Assembly (NCBI GenBank): GCA_041567895.1
Contig: JBFGAX010000005.1
Coordinates: 13,069-77,068 of the forward strand
Length of the DNA stretch: 64,000 nt
Source: JABDOU01 sp041567895
Lineage (GTDB): Bacteria; Actinomycetota; Acidimicrobiia; Spongiisociales; SHLN01
Reading direction: 5' to 3'
Position numbers and translations under genes: made by a program. Under the pieces are notes generated by a model, which searched no databases, had not been told where the DNA came from, and saw nothing but the letters and a program-made list of their open reading frames with translations. Of this stretch, positions 1 through 9,185 are shown piece by piece. Position 1 is the first letter of the stretch; the number at the start of each line of letters is the position of its first letter.

Positions 1-590
1 CTGGTGTCACGCTCCACCCCCCAGCTCAGAAATTGGATATTCGAGATCGGAAGGTCGATCTGGGTTTTCGCGAGGCGGGCTGCCGCGGCATATGGATCGA
101 TCATGCCATCAAGCGTCATGTCCTCGTCTGACATGGGTCCGTCCACCGTCGCGGTCCATCGAGACGCTTCGCTCATCTCCTGCCGAACCACGGTCCAGGT
201 GTGTGAGCCGTCACGTCGAAGCACCCACAACACGATGTGGAGCGTGTCGGGCAGCCATCCCGCGTCTGTCAGCAACGCAGAAAGCCGCCCGCGCGTCTGT
301 CTGGCAGCGTTCCCGAGGTTGGTGTACGCAATTGAGTATCCGCAGAGTTCGTGACCGTCGCGTGCCGCAGCGAACTGTCCATCGGCAGAGAGTGCTTGTT
401 TGGCACCACGTCTGGCAGCAGGAACGGTCAATAGCAAACCCAGAACGGCTACTGCACAGAGACCCGCTATGAATGCGAGGACGTCAATCATCCAAAGCGA
501 TAGAAGAACAGCACCCACGAGCAGAACCGCTGCCGCAATAGCAAAGATGCGCCTCGATCGAGGCGAATTCATGTTTTGCCGCGGTGTCAT
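1..590 (-). CDS. Membrane protein of unknown function, partial (C-terminus beyond the window)
   Basis: The reading frame is open from an ATG at 590 to the left edge, giving about 196 residues. A GGGAG Shine-Dalgarno sequence sits a few bases before the ATG. Residues about 15-35 and 37-56 form two hydrophobic segments, after a basic N-terminus with RSRR. The rest is soluble, with a tryptophan-containing stretch (HTWTVVRQE) and an acidic region near residues 160-170. It follows lysC and asd on the same strand, 83 bp after the asd stop, so it could be co-transcribed with them. I do not recognise the family. The gene continues outside the window. Confidence 0.7.
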   Translation of the reverse strand, partial: MTPRQNMNSPRSRRIFAIAAAVLLVGAVLLSLWMIDVLAFIAGLCAVAVLGLLLTVPAARRGAKQALSADGQFAAARDGHELCGYSIAYTNLGNAARQTRGRLSALLTDAGWLPDTLHIVLWVLRRDGSHTWTVVRQEMSEASRWTATVDGPMSDEDMTLDGMIDPYAAAARLAKTQIDLPISNIQFLSWGVERDT

Positions 591-673
591 GAGTCTCCCG
601 CCAAATGTGACTTCATCGAATAGGCGCCAGGCCATCACGATATCGGAGTCAACCACTGTCCGTCAACCGATAG

Positions 674-1705
674 TCACCCTGCGATGAGCACCTCGGCGAT
701 TTCGACTGTGTTGAGCGCGGCTCCCTTTCGAAGGTTGTCACCCACCATCCACAGGCTGATGCCACCATCCTCGGACAACGTCGGCCGGATACGGCTGACC
801 AGCACATCGTCGATGCCCGCCGAATCGAGCGGTGTGGCCACTCGGTCCGTCCACACCTGGACCCCCGGACCGGCATTGATGGCTTCGATGGCTTCCTGTG
901 GCTCGACCGGTCGATCGAAATAGCAGCTTGCCGAAATCCCATGCCCGACCATCACCGGAACACGCACGCAGGTCGGCTCCACGGCCAAAGTCGGCAAATC
1001 GAGAATCTTTCGAGATTCGTTCACCAACTTCCACTCTTCGCTGGTGTAGCCGTCCTCAGCCATGTCACCTGCGAACGGCAGGACATTCCAGCCGATGGGT
1101 CTGGGGTATACATCGACCTCGGGTTCCTCCCAGCCCCCGAATACGAGTGCATCCCGGTTCTTCTGAAACCATGCAACCTGGTCGACCAGCTCATCCATGG
1201 CAGCCATACCCGACCCGGACACAGATTGATAGGACGTAGCAACCATCCGCTCGAGCCCGGCGATTCTCGCGAGCGGCGCCACACCCATGAGCGCCACCAT
1301 GGTGGTGCAATTGGGGTTTGCGATGATTCCGCCGTGTGTAAAGGCTGCGTGATCGTTCACTCCGGCGACGACCAGAGGGATTTCGGGATCAGAACGGAAG
1401 GCAGACGAATTGTCGATGACCACGGCTCCGGCGGCAGCAAACGACCCGGCATAGGCTCGTGAGCGGTCGGCTCCGGCAGAAAACAGTGCAATGTCGATCC
1501 CGGACGGATCGGCCGCAGCGAGATCCTCTACTGTGAGATCCCCCCACGCCGTCTCGACGACTGAGCCTGCCGATCGACTCGACGCCAGCAGCCGAAGATT
1601 GTCGACCGGAAATCGTCGTGTCGTGAGAATCTCGAGCATGGTCCTGCCGACTGCTCCGGTGGCACCGACGATGGCGACGTTGTAGCCGCTTTTGCCCGAC
1701 TTCAT
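674..1705 (-). CDS. asd: Aspartate-semialdehyde dehydrogenase
   Basis: Makes L-aspartate 4-semialdehyde from aspartyl phosphate with NADPH, the second step toward lysine, threonine, methionine and diaminopimelate. The 343-residue length is normal for the family. The nucleotide-binding loop GATGAVG is at residues 14-20, the catalytic cysteine is Cys133 in NPNCTT, and the substrate-binding Arg and His lie near residues 248 and 255 (RVPVMVGH). The start ATG overlaps the lysC stop by 4 bp, so the two are translationally coupled, matching their consecutive steps. Nothing looks damaged. Confidence 0.97.
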   Translation of the reverse strand: MKSGKSGYNVAIVGATGAVGRTMLEILTTRRFPVDNLRLLASSRSAGSVVETAWGDLTVEDLAAADPSGIDIALFSAGADRSRAYAGSFAAAGAVVIDNSSAFRSDPEIPLVVAGVNDHAAFTHGGIIANPNCTTMVALMGVAPLARIAGLERMVATSYQSVSGSGMAAMDELVDQVAWFQKNRDALVFGGWEEPEVDVYPRPIGWNVLPFAGDMAEDGYTSEEWKLVNESRKILDLPTLAVEPTCVRVPVMVGHGISASCYFDRPVEPQEAIEAINAGPGVQVWTDRVATPLDSAGIDDVLVSRIRPTLSEDGGISLWMVGDNLRKGAALNTVEIAEVLIAG

Positions 1706-2934
1706 GCGTGCTCCTCAACTGGTTCATCGAGTGGAACCAACTCTGCGTGCAACGTTCGAACAGCTTCTTCGACCCGGTCAGCAGTTATGACACACGAAAT
1801 GCGAATCGAAGATGTCGAGATCATGTGAATGTTGATCCCCTTGTCGCCGAGCGCCCGAAACATCGTCGCCGCGATACCAGGATTCGATCGCATTCCTGCT
1901 CCTACAACCGACACCCGAGCAATGTTGGGATCTGCATCGACGCCCCCTGCGCGAAATTCCGGTACCAGACGCTCACAAATTGCCAGCGCTGAGGCATTGT
2001 CGGCCTTGGGCACCGTGAAGCTGATATCGGTGACCCCTTCCATCGAAACGTTCTGGACGATCATGTCCACGTTGATGTCTGCGTCCGCCAGATTCCCGAA
2101 CAGCCGGGCCGCGACTCCTGGTTGATCCGGAACGCCGTGCACTGTCAGCTTCGCTTCGGAAACGTCGTGGGCGATGCCCGTGATGATGGCTTCTTCCATG
2201 ACCGACTCCTTGACCCACGTTCCGGGCTGTTCATGAAACGACGATCTGACATGGAGGGCTACGCCGAATCGTCTCGCAAACTCTACCGACCGCATCATGA
2301 GGACACCGGTGCCGGACGCGGCCAGCTCGAGCATGTCCTCGTACGAAACCTCTTTGAGTAGCCGGGCATCGGTTACGACCCGGGGATCGGCCGTGTAGAC
2401 GCCGTCCACATCCGTGAAGATCTCGCACGCATCGGCGTCGAGGGCGGCCGCCATTGCTACCGCCGTCGCATCGGATCCACCCCGTCCGAGGGTCGTGACA
2501 TCTCTCGAATCCGGATCGACGCCTTGAAAGCCGGCCACTATCACGATTTTGCCCTGATCCAGATGCTCTCGAACGCGGTCGCCCCTGATGTGGGTGATCC
2601 TCGCCTCACCATGTGACGAATCCGTGAGAATTCCGGCCTGGGAGCCGGTGAGGCTCAGAACTTCGGCGCCCAGATCGTGGATCGCCATGGCAAGCAACGA
2701 CATCGAGATTCGTTCACCCGCTGTCAGCAGCATGTCCAGTTCTCGAGGTGCTGGATGGCTCGACACCTGCTGAGCGAGCCCGATGAGCTCGTCGGTGAAG
2801 CTGCCCATCGCCGACACGACAACCACGACCTGATTGCCGTCAGTGGCGGCACCGACCACGCGGCTGGCGACGGACCGAATGCGATCAGCATCGCCGACTG
2901 ACGTACCGCCATACTTCTGAACTACAAGTGCCAT
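1702..2934 (-). CDS. lysC: Aspartate kinase
   Basis: Phosphorylates aspartate, the committed step of the aspartate family. The 410-residue protein starts with the kinase signature KYGGTS at residues 7-12. It carries the FTDVDGVYTADPR segment near residue 180 and ends in two ACT-type regulatory regions from about residue 265, which in this family bind lysine or threonine for feedback inhibition. It is the first gene of lysC-asd. A TACACT box lies 9 nt upstream of the ATG with no clear ribosome binding site, so the mRNA may be nearly leaderless. Confidence 0.97.
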   Translation of the reverse strand: MALVVQKYGGTSVGDADRIRSVASRVVGAATDGNQVVVVVSAMGSFTDELIGLAQQVSSHPAPRELDMLLTAGERISMSLLAMAIHDLGAEVLSLTGSQAGILTDSSHGEARITHIRGDRVREHLDQGKIVIVAGFQGVDPDSRDVTTLGRGGSDATAVAMAAALDADACEIFTDVDGVYTADPRVVTDARLLKEVSYEDMLELAASGTGVLMMRSVEFARRFGVALHVRSSFHEQPGTWVKESVMEEAIITGIAHDVSEAKLTVHGVPDQPGVAARLFGNLADADINVDMIVQNVSMEGVTDISFTVPKADNASALAICERLVPEFRAGGVDADPNIARVSVVGAGMRSNPGIAATMFRALGDKGINIHMISTSSIRISCVITADRVEEAVRTLHAELVPLDEPVEEHA

Positions 2935-2961
2935 GGCCCGGGCAGTGTAGAGGTCAATAAC

Positions 2962-4017
2962 TCAGGGGCTCTGGTCCTTCTCGCGCTCACGGGTGTCGAT
3001 CGCTGTCGTCAACGTTTCGATGGTGCGCTTGAGCCGCACGGCGAGTTCCTGGTCCCCCTGCCTTTCGACTTCCTTCAGCTCGTTCTCGATGGCGGACTTC
3101 CGGTCCCGTAGTCGCTCGACGCTCTCGGCCATATCTGCCTTGTCAAACATGACGGCCTCCGCATCGACCTGATCGGCCGTGGTGGCCGGCGGTCCTATGT
3201 CCGGAATGAATGGTTCGTCCGATGCCACCTGCCGTTGGTTCATGAACGTCGGTGACACGATTTCGATCTCTGCTCCGTGCAAGGCATCGATCATCGCCGT
3301 TCGCAGGCGAGAACGAGACGACAACAGAGTCTTCGGTGATTCGAGCAATCCAGCGAGGCGATAACTGATCGAGTAGTCACCCAGCTCCACGATGTGAACG
3401 AACGGATCAACGAGGTCTGCCTCCAGTCCAGCCGCCAGCAATGCAACCTCCGCTGAACGGTGATCGACGTCATATCCGAGTGACACGGTTGCAGAGATGA
3501 CTGTTCCGGTAGCTCGAACCACCGTCACCGGACTCGACACCAGGAGGAGGTTGGGAACGGTCGTGAGGTCCCGATCCTCGGTTTGGACCTCGGTGTGAAA
3601 CAATCCCATGTCCGTCACCCGCCCGAAATGAGTATCGAAGCGGATGAAGTCTCCGGGCCGGAATGCCCGCCGGGAGCGCAGCATGAGCCCTGCGAACGCG
3701 TTACTGACATGAGTGGTCGCCGAAAGCCCGATCACGGCCGTCACGAGGAGACCGAACAGCTGGAGTAACGAGTTGCGCAAGTTGTTTTCGATCGGTAACG
3801 CGAGAATCACACCTACAACGGCGATACCTACGGCGAGCGTGACCAAAAGCTGCGCACGGATGTTGTCATGTTCAGACTTGAGATCTGCGCGGCGACGAAG
3901 GTATCGGGACCCGGCGACGTATATGGCGAGCAAGACCAGGACTGCGAGCGTGGCAGGCCAAACCGTGTTGATGACGTCGATCACAGGGGCAACGGTAGCC
4001 AGCCAGGTCGGCGCCAT
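2962..4017 (-). CDS. MscS-family mechanosensitive channel-like membrane protein
   Basis: A 351-residue protein with three hydrophobic segments near residues 17-36, 57-76 and 83-108. The third is followed by the MscS-type beta domain (FRPGDFIRF, then GRVTDMGLFHTEVQTEDRDLTTVPN). That order is typical of small-conductance mechanosensitive channels, which release solutes on hypo-osmotic shock. The C-terminus (about 295-345) is a charged predicted coiled coil, longer than in minimal MscS. It diverges from the cyclophilin gene with 43 bp between start codons. Family assignment is good; true gating activity is inferred. Confidence 0.85.
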   Translation of the reverse strand: MAPTWLATVAPVIDVINTVWPATLAVLVLLAIYVAGSRYLRRRADLKSEHDNIRAQLLVTLAVGIAVVGVILALPIENNLRNSLLQLFGLLVTAVIGLSATTHVSNAFAGLMLRSRRAFRPGDFIRFDTHFGRVTDMGLFHTEVQTEDRDLTTVPNLLLVSSPVTVVRATGTVISATVSLGYDVDHRSAEVALLAAGLEADLVDPFVHIVELGDYSISYRLAGLLESPKTLLSSRSRLRTAMIDALHGAEIEIVSPTFMNQRQVASDEPFIPDIGPPATTADQVDAEAVMFDKADMAESVERLRDRKSAIENELKEVERQGDQELAVRLKRTIETLTTAIDTREREKDQSP

Positions 4018-4060
4018 GCGGTTGAGTCACAAACCGTGAGGAGTCGTATAGTTGCCCGCT

Positions 4061-4903
4061 ATGGGTACGGATAAACGACAACGTCAGAAGGAAAACCGAG
4101 CTCGAAAGATGGAGCAGCAGGCGAAACAAGCCGCCAAAGATCGCCGCGTTTCGAATCTCCGAACCCTCGTCACCCTGATAACAATCGCTCTCGCCATCGG
4201 AGCCGTGATCATCTTCTTCTCGAATCGTCCAGCCGAACTCACCGCCGAGACCCTGGCGACCACCACCACCACGAGCACAGAGGCTTCGTCCACAACGATT
4301 GCCGACGATGCATCAACGGAAGGTTTGAGCGCCGAATACCTCGCTTTCAGGGAGCAACCGGTTGCGTGTGGTGCGCAAGCCCCACCGCCTCTGACGCCCA
4401 TGTCGTTCGATGCCCCGGCCGACATGGGCATTGCGCCGGACGCGACTGTCACGGCGACCGTCTCGACATCGTGCGGCGACATGGTCCTCGAGTTGGATCC
4501 ATCTGCAGCTCCTGAAACCGTCAACAGTTTTGTGTTTCTCGCGGAGCAGGGATACTTCGACGGCATCGTTTCGCACCGCATCGCGCCCGGTTTCGTGCTT
4601 CAGATCGGCGATCAAACCGCAACCGGGAGCGGTGGACCTGGCTACTCGATCGTCGATGAGCTGCCCGCCGACAGCTCTGCCTATAAGGCAGGGTCTCTGG
4701 CAATGGCCAACAGTGGCGCAAACACCAGCGGTAGCCAGTTTTTCATCGATTTCGTCGACACGGGACTGCCACCTCAGTACTCGGTCTTCGGACAGCTCGT
4801 TGAAGGAGACGAAGTTCTGGCCGCTATCGAGGAAATCCCGGTCTCTGGAGACACACCGCTGGAATCTCTGTATATCGAGTCGGTTGAAATAGACATCAGC
4901 TAG
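4061..4903 (+). CDS. Membrane-anchored cyclophilin-type peptidyl-prolyl isomerase
   Basis: Catalyses proline cis-trans isomerisation, probably outside the membrane. A basic, Gln/Lys-rich N-terminus is followed by one membrane segment near residues 35-53, a Thr/Ser-rich linker, and a cyclophilin domain over about the last 160 residues (FVFLAEQGYFDG, HRIAPGFVLQIGD, GSLAMANSG, GSQFFI). Two starts are possible. ATG 4061 is preceded by a TATAGT box ending 8 nt upstream, fitting a leaderless message. TTG 4052 lies 8 nt after GAGGAG and would add three residues. The stop overlaps the next start by one base. Confidence 0.9.
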   Translation: MGTDKRQRQKENRARKMEQQAKQAAKDRRVSNLRTLVTLITIALAIGAVIIFFSNRPAELTAETLATTTTTSTEASSTTIADDASTEGLSAEYLAFREQPVACGAQAPPPLTPMSFDAPADMGIAPDATVTATVSTSCGDMVLELDPSAAPETVNSFVFLAEQGYFDGIVSHRIAPGFVLQIGDQTATGSGGPGYSIVDELPADSSAYKAGSLAMANSGANTSGSQFFIDFVDTGLPPQYSVFGQLVEGDEVLAAIEEIPVSGDTPLESLYIESVEIDIS

Positions 4904-5742
4904 TGGCAGTCGATCTGCATAGCCATAGCCACTTTTCGGATGGCTCTGCGTCGCCCACCGAGATCGTCGTGGCGGCCGTCAAGCTCCACCTCACTGCATT
5001 GGCACTCACCGACCACGACAACCTCAACGGGATCGACGAAGCGAAGCGGGCCGCCGAACAAGCGGGCCTCCAGCTCATTTCCGGCATCGAACTCAGCTGC
5101 CACTGGCAGCCGGGGGGCCTTCATATGCTCGTGTATTTTCTCGAACCGGGCAGCGGACCACTCCAGGATCGCCTTGCGGAACTCCAATCGAGTCGCACCA
5201 ACCGCAACTACGAAATAGTTGCGAGGTTGAACACGCTCGGAATCGAGATCACCATGGATGAAGTCGAGACGGAAGCAGGCGGGACCGGGATCGGGAGGCC
5301 ACACATCGCCCAGGTTCTCGTCAATAGCGGCGTCGTGGAAACCATTTCGGAAGCCTTCGACAAATACCTTGCCAAAGGGCGACCCGCCTACCTCGAACGG
5401 GATCGGCTGGAACCTGAGGAGGCCATTGAACTTGCCACCGGATCGGGTGCCGTCACGTCGATCGCCCATCCCCATACGCTGGGGTTGGCCTCAGACGAGT
5501 TCCAACCACGGCTCAAGCGGCTACGCGAAGTGGGTCTTGTCGGACTCGAGGCGTATTACAGCGAATACGACCCCTTCGAACGCCGCCGAATGGCCGAGGT
5601 GGCCAACAGCATTGGCTTGATCCCAACCGGCGGATCGGATTATCACGGCACCTACAAACGAGGCCTCGATCTCGGAAAGGGGTTTGGCGACCTGAGTGTC
5701 CCCGATGACACGGTCGAAAAGCTCCAACAGGTCGTCGGCTAG
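4903..5742 (+). CDS. PHP-domain metal-dependent phosphoesterase (TrpH/RNase AM-like)
   Basis: The 279-residue protein has the metal ligands of the PHP superfamily: HSHSHFSDG at residues 6-14, TDHDNL near 38-43, an internal SGIELSC, IAHPHTL and the late GSDYHG. Relatives hydrolyse 3',5'-bisphosphonucleotides or trim RNA from the 5' end; which applies cannot be read from sequence. The GTG start overlaps the cyclophilin stop by one base, so expression is coupled. Confidence 0.88.
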   Translation: MAVDLHSHSHFSDGSASPTEIVVAAVKLHLTALALTDHDNLNGIDEAKRAAEQAGLQLISGIELSCHWQPGGLHMLVYFLEPGSGPLQDRLAELQSSRTNRNYEIVARLNTLGIEITMDEVETEAGGTGIGRPHIAQVLVNSGVVETISEAFDKYLAKGRPAYLERDRLEPEEAIELATGSGAVTSIAHPHTLGLASDEFQPRLKRLREVGLVGLEAYYSEYDPFERRRMAEVANSIGLIPTGGSDYHGTYKRGLDLGKGFGDLSVPDDTVEKLQQVVG

Positions 5743-5775
5743 AACACTCAGCTCCGACGCTCACGCTGCCGATAC

Positions 5776-6999
5776 ATGACCATGGGTACCAGCCTCGGCG
5801 AGCTCGGTCGCCGTTTTAGCCGCGCACGATCAATCGGGGGCCTGGGCTTTGCGGTTGCGATCGCCGTCATAGGCGGTTTCATTCATCCAGCCGTCACCCT
5901 CGTGGGGTTCGGAACGGCGCTGTACAACCGGGCCGAGGTCTACTACCGGAATCGCCATCCCGACACTCCGGTCTTCGTGGTGTTCGTGGCGGACGTCATC
6001 GTTGCAGGAATTGCCCTGTTGCTCATAGGGCCCATCATTTCGATCGTGCTGATGATGTACGTATATGTCCTCGTCACGTCCATATTCTGGGTGAGCCGGC
6101 TTCAGGTGTTGCTTCTGGGACTGACGCTCACGAGCTTCACTCTCGCCTCTGCAATCATCGACAACCATTTGATCGCGTTCGACAACAACCTCTTGCTCGC
6201 CACCTATGGGACTGTGGCTTGCTTCGGCGCCATGACTCTCTGGATGGCAGAGTCGGCCGCAGGAAGTATCCGGGCAAGCGTAGACATTGAGCGCGCGGCT
6301 CTCCAGAAGGAGCGAGAAGCGGGGCTACTCAAAGATCAGTTCGTCTCCATGATCAGCCATGAACTGCGAACTCCGATCACCAGCCTCATGGGATTCTCGG
6401 AAACGCTGTCCGATTCGTGGGATGCTCTGGATGCGGACGAAACCAGGGAATTCCTCTCGATCATCCACAGCGAAGCGGCCCATCTCCAGAGAATGGTCGA
6501 AGACATTCTTCTGATCCCGGGACTCGAGTCCGGGAGGCTGCCCATTGACAACAGCGATTTTCCCCTCAAGTCGGCAGCTGCCAGTGTCATTCGTGCGATG
6601 TTCTCGGAAAGGTCGCCGTACTCGATTCAGGCCGATATTCCCGATGTCATTTTGACGGGAGACGAAGGTAGAACGCAGCAGATTCTTCGGAATCTGCTAC
6701 GAAATGCGCAAAAGTACGGCGGGCGCAACATCAGCATCACCGTCTCGGTAGAAGAAGGGATGGCAACGGTTCGGGTCATGGATGACGGAGCGGGGGTACC
6801 CATCAACGAACAGCAACGCATATTCGAAGCCTTTCAACAGCTCGACTCCACAGATAGCCGCAAAGACGGGCTGGGCCTCGGGTTGCCCATATCGCGCGCG
6901 CTTGCCCGTGCCATGGGAGGTGACCTCTGGTATGAGAATTCACCCGGAGCCACCTTCGCCTTTTCCTTGCCAATGAGAACCATCCGGGCAGTCGCCTGA
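5776..6999 (+). CDS. Membrane sensor histidine kinase
   Basis: The first about 160 of 407 residues form five or six membrane segments without an obvious extracellular sensor domain. A short linker leads to a HisKA domain with phospho-acceptor His195 (MISHELRTP), then an ATPase domain with N box (RNLLRNAQKYGG), G1 box (DDGAGVP) and G2 box (GLGLGLPIS). It should autophosphorylate in the cytoplasm and pass the phosphate to a response regulator, but none is encoded nearby, so it is an orphan. ATG 5776 or 5782 could be the start. Its last 60 bp overlap the convergent small gene on the other strand. Confidence 0.93.
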   Translation: MTMGTSLGELGRRFSRARSIGGLGFAVAIAVIGGFIHPAVTLVGFGTALYNRAEVYYRNRHPDTPVFVVFVADVIVAGIALLLIGPIISIVLMMYVYVLVTSIFWVSRLQVLLLGLTLTSFTLASAIIDNHLIAFDNNLLLATYGTVACFGAMTLWMAESAAGSIRASVDIERAALQKEREAGLLKDQFVSMISHELRTPITSLMGFSETLSDSWDALDADETREFLSIIHSEAAHLQRMVEDILLIPGLESGRLPIDNSDFPLKSAAASVIRAMFSERSPYSIQADIPDVILTGDEGRTQQILRNLLRNAQKYGGRNISITVSVEEGMATVRVMDDGAGVPINEQQRIFEAFQQLDSTDSRKDGLGLGLPISRALARAMGGDLWYENSPGATFAFSLPMRTIRAVA

Positions 7000-7179
7000 C
7001 CACCGATCGACAAGCGCACCATGCAGTCCCGGAGCCGCTAACTGCCAATCCGACAGCTTCTCCGTGCTTCTACGTTCTTCGGTTTCATCGTCGAGGAGCT
7101 TTCGAACGGCCAGGGAGATGATCTCGATCTCAGCAGGAGTTGGATCCCCTTTGACCTGAATACGTATTCCGTCGCTCAC
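6940..7179 (-). CDS. Probable acyl-CoA carboxylase epsilon-like small subunit
   Basis: The 79-residue protein begins IRIQVKGDPTPAEI and later has SDWQLAAPGLHGA, resembling actinobacterial acyl-CoA carboxylase epsilon subunits (an early GNP/GDP-T-x-E motif followed by a tryptophan). Those stabilise carboxylase complexes making malonyl- or methylmalonyl-CoA. Here it is coupled by a 4-bp overlap to methylmalonyl-CoA epimerase, which suggests a propionyl-CoA role, but no carboxylase alpha or beta gene lies nearby. It overlaps the end of the histidine kinase gene by 60 bp on the opposite strand. The family call is by motif only. Confidence 0.6.
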   Translation of the reverse strand: MSDGIRIQVKGDPTPAEIEIISLAVRKLLDDETEERRSTEKLSDWQLAAPGLHGALVDRWSGDCPDGSHWQGKGEGGSG

Positions 7180-7592
7180 GGGCTTTCGACCAGCTCGATC
7201 AGTGTTCCGCCGAAGGCTCGAGGATGAACGAACGCGATACGTTTTCCCTGACCACCGATTCTCGGCTCGTGATCAACCAGCCGAGCACCCTGCGATTCCA
7301 AATGTCGCAATGCCATCTCGATATCGGCCACCGCGAACGCGAGATGGTGCATTCCCTCACCTCGTCGCTTCAGAAAACGTGCCACGGGACCGGCCTCGTC
7401 GATCGGCTGCAGCAGTTGAACGTACGATCCACCAACCGACAACATGGCTTCCTCGACTCCCTGGGACGCGACGGTCTCCCGGTGCATCGGTTCGACTCCG
7501 TAGAGCTCTTTGAACCTAGACAGGGATTCGTTCAGATCCTCTACGGCGATTCCGACATGGTCGAGGTTTATCAACAACAGGTCGATGCTCAC
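7176..7592 (-). CDS. mce: Methylmalonyl-CoA epimerase
   Basis: Interconverts the 2R and 2S epimers of methylmalonyl-CoA in propionate metabolism. The 138-residue length and the glyoxalase-fold metal ligands fit: His in LDHVGIAV near residue 11, His in GMHHLAF near 80, and Glu in TLIELVE near the end. It sits in a tightly overlapping operon, thiolase-mce-carboxylase epsilon-like, each joined by 4 bp, which ties it to acyl-CoA breakdown. Confidence 0.93.
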   Translation of the reverse strand: MSIDLLLINLDHVGIAVEDLNESLSRFKELYGVEPMHRETVASQGVEEAMLSVGGSYVQLLQPIDEAGPVARFLKRRGEGMHHLAFAVADIEMALRHLESQGARLVDHEPRIGGQGKRIAFVHPRAFGGTLIELVESP

Positions 7593-8764
7593 GGAACCCG
7601 AACGATCAGTGCGTCACCCTGTCCCCCACCTCCGCACAGTGCCGCAGCCCCGAGACCACCACCCCGGCTTCGTAACGCGTTGATGAGGGTCACGACGATC
7701 CGGGCTCCGGTAGCTCCCAGTGGATGCCCGAGGGCAATGGCTCCGCCATGAACATTCACACGGGAGTGATCGAGTCCGAGATTGTCGGACGACCAGAGGG
7801 CGACGCTTGCGAATGCCTCGTTGATCTCGACGAGATCGAGGTCTGATACGTCAAACTCCGTCGACTTCAAAGCTCTGCGGATCGCTTCGGCGGGACGTTC
7901 GAGCAGTGTGGCGTCCGCACCACCAATTTGTCCGTAAGCAATCACCTCGGCAAGTACCGGCAATCCTTCTGCCTCCGCAGCCAGAGAATCTGCGACAACG
8001 AGCGCCGCGGCACCATCGGACATCTGGGAGGCGTTGCCTGCAGTCAGGTCACCGTTTTTTGTGAATGCCGGTCGCAGTGACGCCAGCGCCTCGTAGGAAG
8101 TGTCCGTTCGAAAACCCTCGTCGGTGCCGATCATCTCGATGCCGGCCCTGGTCTCGATCGCCACAGGGACGATTTCCTCCGAAAACAGTCCCTCGGCAGA
8201 GGCCTGTGCAGCCCGTTGATGTGATTGCAGCGCCCACGCATCCTGGGCCGGTCGAGTCATGCCAAGCTCTCGATTCCGGGCGTCGGTTGAAGCCCCCATC
8301 GTGCACTTGTCGAGGGCGCAGAAGAGACCATCTGTCTCCAGAGCGTCCACCAACGTCCCATTGCCGTATTTCAATCCCCACCGAGCTCCCGAAACGAGGT
8401 AGGGCGCCTGCGACATCGACTCCATTCCGCCTGCGAGGACGAACTTCGCCTCTCCGAGACGAATCGCCCTGTCCGCAACTCCGATTGCGCTCATTCCCGA
8501 AAGACAAACCTTGTTGATGGTCGTGGACGGAACCGTCATGGGCACACCGGCTTTGACGGCGGCTTGTCTGCTCGTGATCTGGCCTGTACCCGCTTGCACG
8601 ACATGGCCGAACCACACTTCGTCGATGAGCGAGGGGTCGAGACCCGAGCGGTCAATGGCGCCAGACATTGCCGTGGCCCCGAGATCGACTGCCGCAGTGG
8701 CACGGAAGGCGCCGCCGAAACGACCGATAGGAGTCCGAGCAATGGAGGAAATAACGGTTGGCAT
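7589..8764 (-). CDS. Acetyl-CoA acetyltransferase (thiolase)
   Basis: Condenses two acetyl-CoA or cleaves 3-ketoacyl-CoA. The start chosen is ATG 8764, giving the usual 391 residues; an upstream extension to 8908 lacks family similarity and would run into ybaB. The nucleophilic cysteine is Cys87 in NKVCLSG, the His motif is ALGHPLGATGAR near residue 347, and the second cysteine is in LCGGGGQG near 377. A TAGCCT box ends 7 nt before the ATG with no ribosome binding site, suggesting a leaderless message. It is the first gene of the thiolase-mce operon and diverges from ybaB. Confidence 0.95.
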   Translation of the reverse strand: MPTVISSIARTPIGRFGGAFRATAAVDLGATAMSGAIDRSGLDPSLIDEVWFGHVVQAGTGQITSRQAAVKAGVPMTVPSTTINKVCLSGMSAIGVADRAIRLGEAKFVLAGGMESMSQAPYLVSGARWGLKYGNGTLVDALETDGLFCALDKCTMGASTDARNRELGMTRPAQDAWALQSHQRAAQASAEGLFSEEIVPVAIETRAGIEMIGTDEGFRTDTSYEALASLRPAFTKNGDLTAGNASQMSDGAAALVVADSLAAEAEGLPVLAEVIAYGQIGGADATLLERPAEAIRRALKSTEFDVSDLDLVEINEAFASVALWSSDNLGLDHSRVNVHGGAIALGHPLGATGARIVVTLINALRSRGGGLGAAALCGGGGQGDALIVRVP

Positions 8765-8771
8765 GAAGAAA

Positions 8772-8777
8772 AGGCTA
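8772..8777 (-). promoter_or_regulatory. Candidate -10 box of leaderless thiolase transcript
   Basis: TAGCCT, then seven bases, then the ATG at 8764. No Shine-Dalgarno sequence lies between. Confidence 0.5.
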
Positions 8778-8834
8778 GCTGGCGACGACACCCGAACAGA
8801 GAGGAATCGACCGTGTTTGACACCGCATGGCAGG

Positions 8835-8840
8835 TAGCGT
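8835..8840 (+). promoter_or_regulatory. Candidate -10 box of leaderless ybaB-recR transcript
   Basis: TAGCGT is followed by six bases and the ybaB ATG at 8847, the same geometry as at dnaX, dgt and pfkA in this window. Confidence 0.45.
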
Positions 8841-8846
8841 GGGGCT

Positions 8847-9185
8847 ATGACAGACATGCCAAACATGCAGGAACTGCTCGCCCAGGCCGCCGCAATGCAG
8901 GCCAACATGAAGGCTGCTCAGGACGCCGTGTTGCAGCAGGAATTCGAAGGGACGGCCGGCGGCGGGGTCGCCACGGCCCGGGTTCGAGGCTCCGGAGAGG
9001 TGGTTTCGATCGCGATCGACCCCTCGGTCATCGACCCATCAGATCCAGAGTTGCTCGGTGACCTCATCGTCGCTGCCATCAATCAGGCTCTGGCCCAGGC
9101 GACCGAGGCCATGAATACGCAGATCGGCGAGGCGAGCGGCGGCCTCGATCTCGGCATCGATCTCGGAGGCATTCTCGGCAGCTGA
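8847..9185 (+). CDS. ybaB: YbaB/EbfC-family nucleoid-associated protein
   Basis: A 112-residue DNA-binding protein of the YbaB/EbfC family: an N-terminal helix rich in Gln/Ala/Met (residues 4-30), then ATARVRGSGEVVSIAIDPSV, and a C-terminal helix with AINQALAQATEAM. Family members form dimers that bind DNA and are usually encoded between dnaX and recR. Here recR follows with stop and start overlapping by one base, and dnaX lies next to them but on the opposite strand, a rearranged version of the common dnaX-ybaB-recR order. Confidence 0.95.
   Translation: MTDMPNMQELLAQAAAMQANMKAAQDAVLQQEFEGTAGGGVATARVRGSGEVVSIAIDPSVIDPSDPELLGDLIVAAINQALAQATEAMNTQIGEASGGLDLGIDLGGILGS

Noticed and set aside
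8765..8908. Upstream extension of the thiolase frame
   Set aside because: Low-complexity sequence without thiolase similarity that overlaps the divergent ybaB gene; ATG 8764 gives the normal 391 residues.
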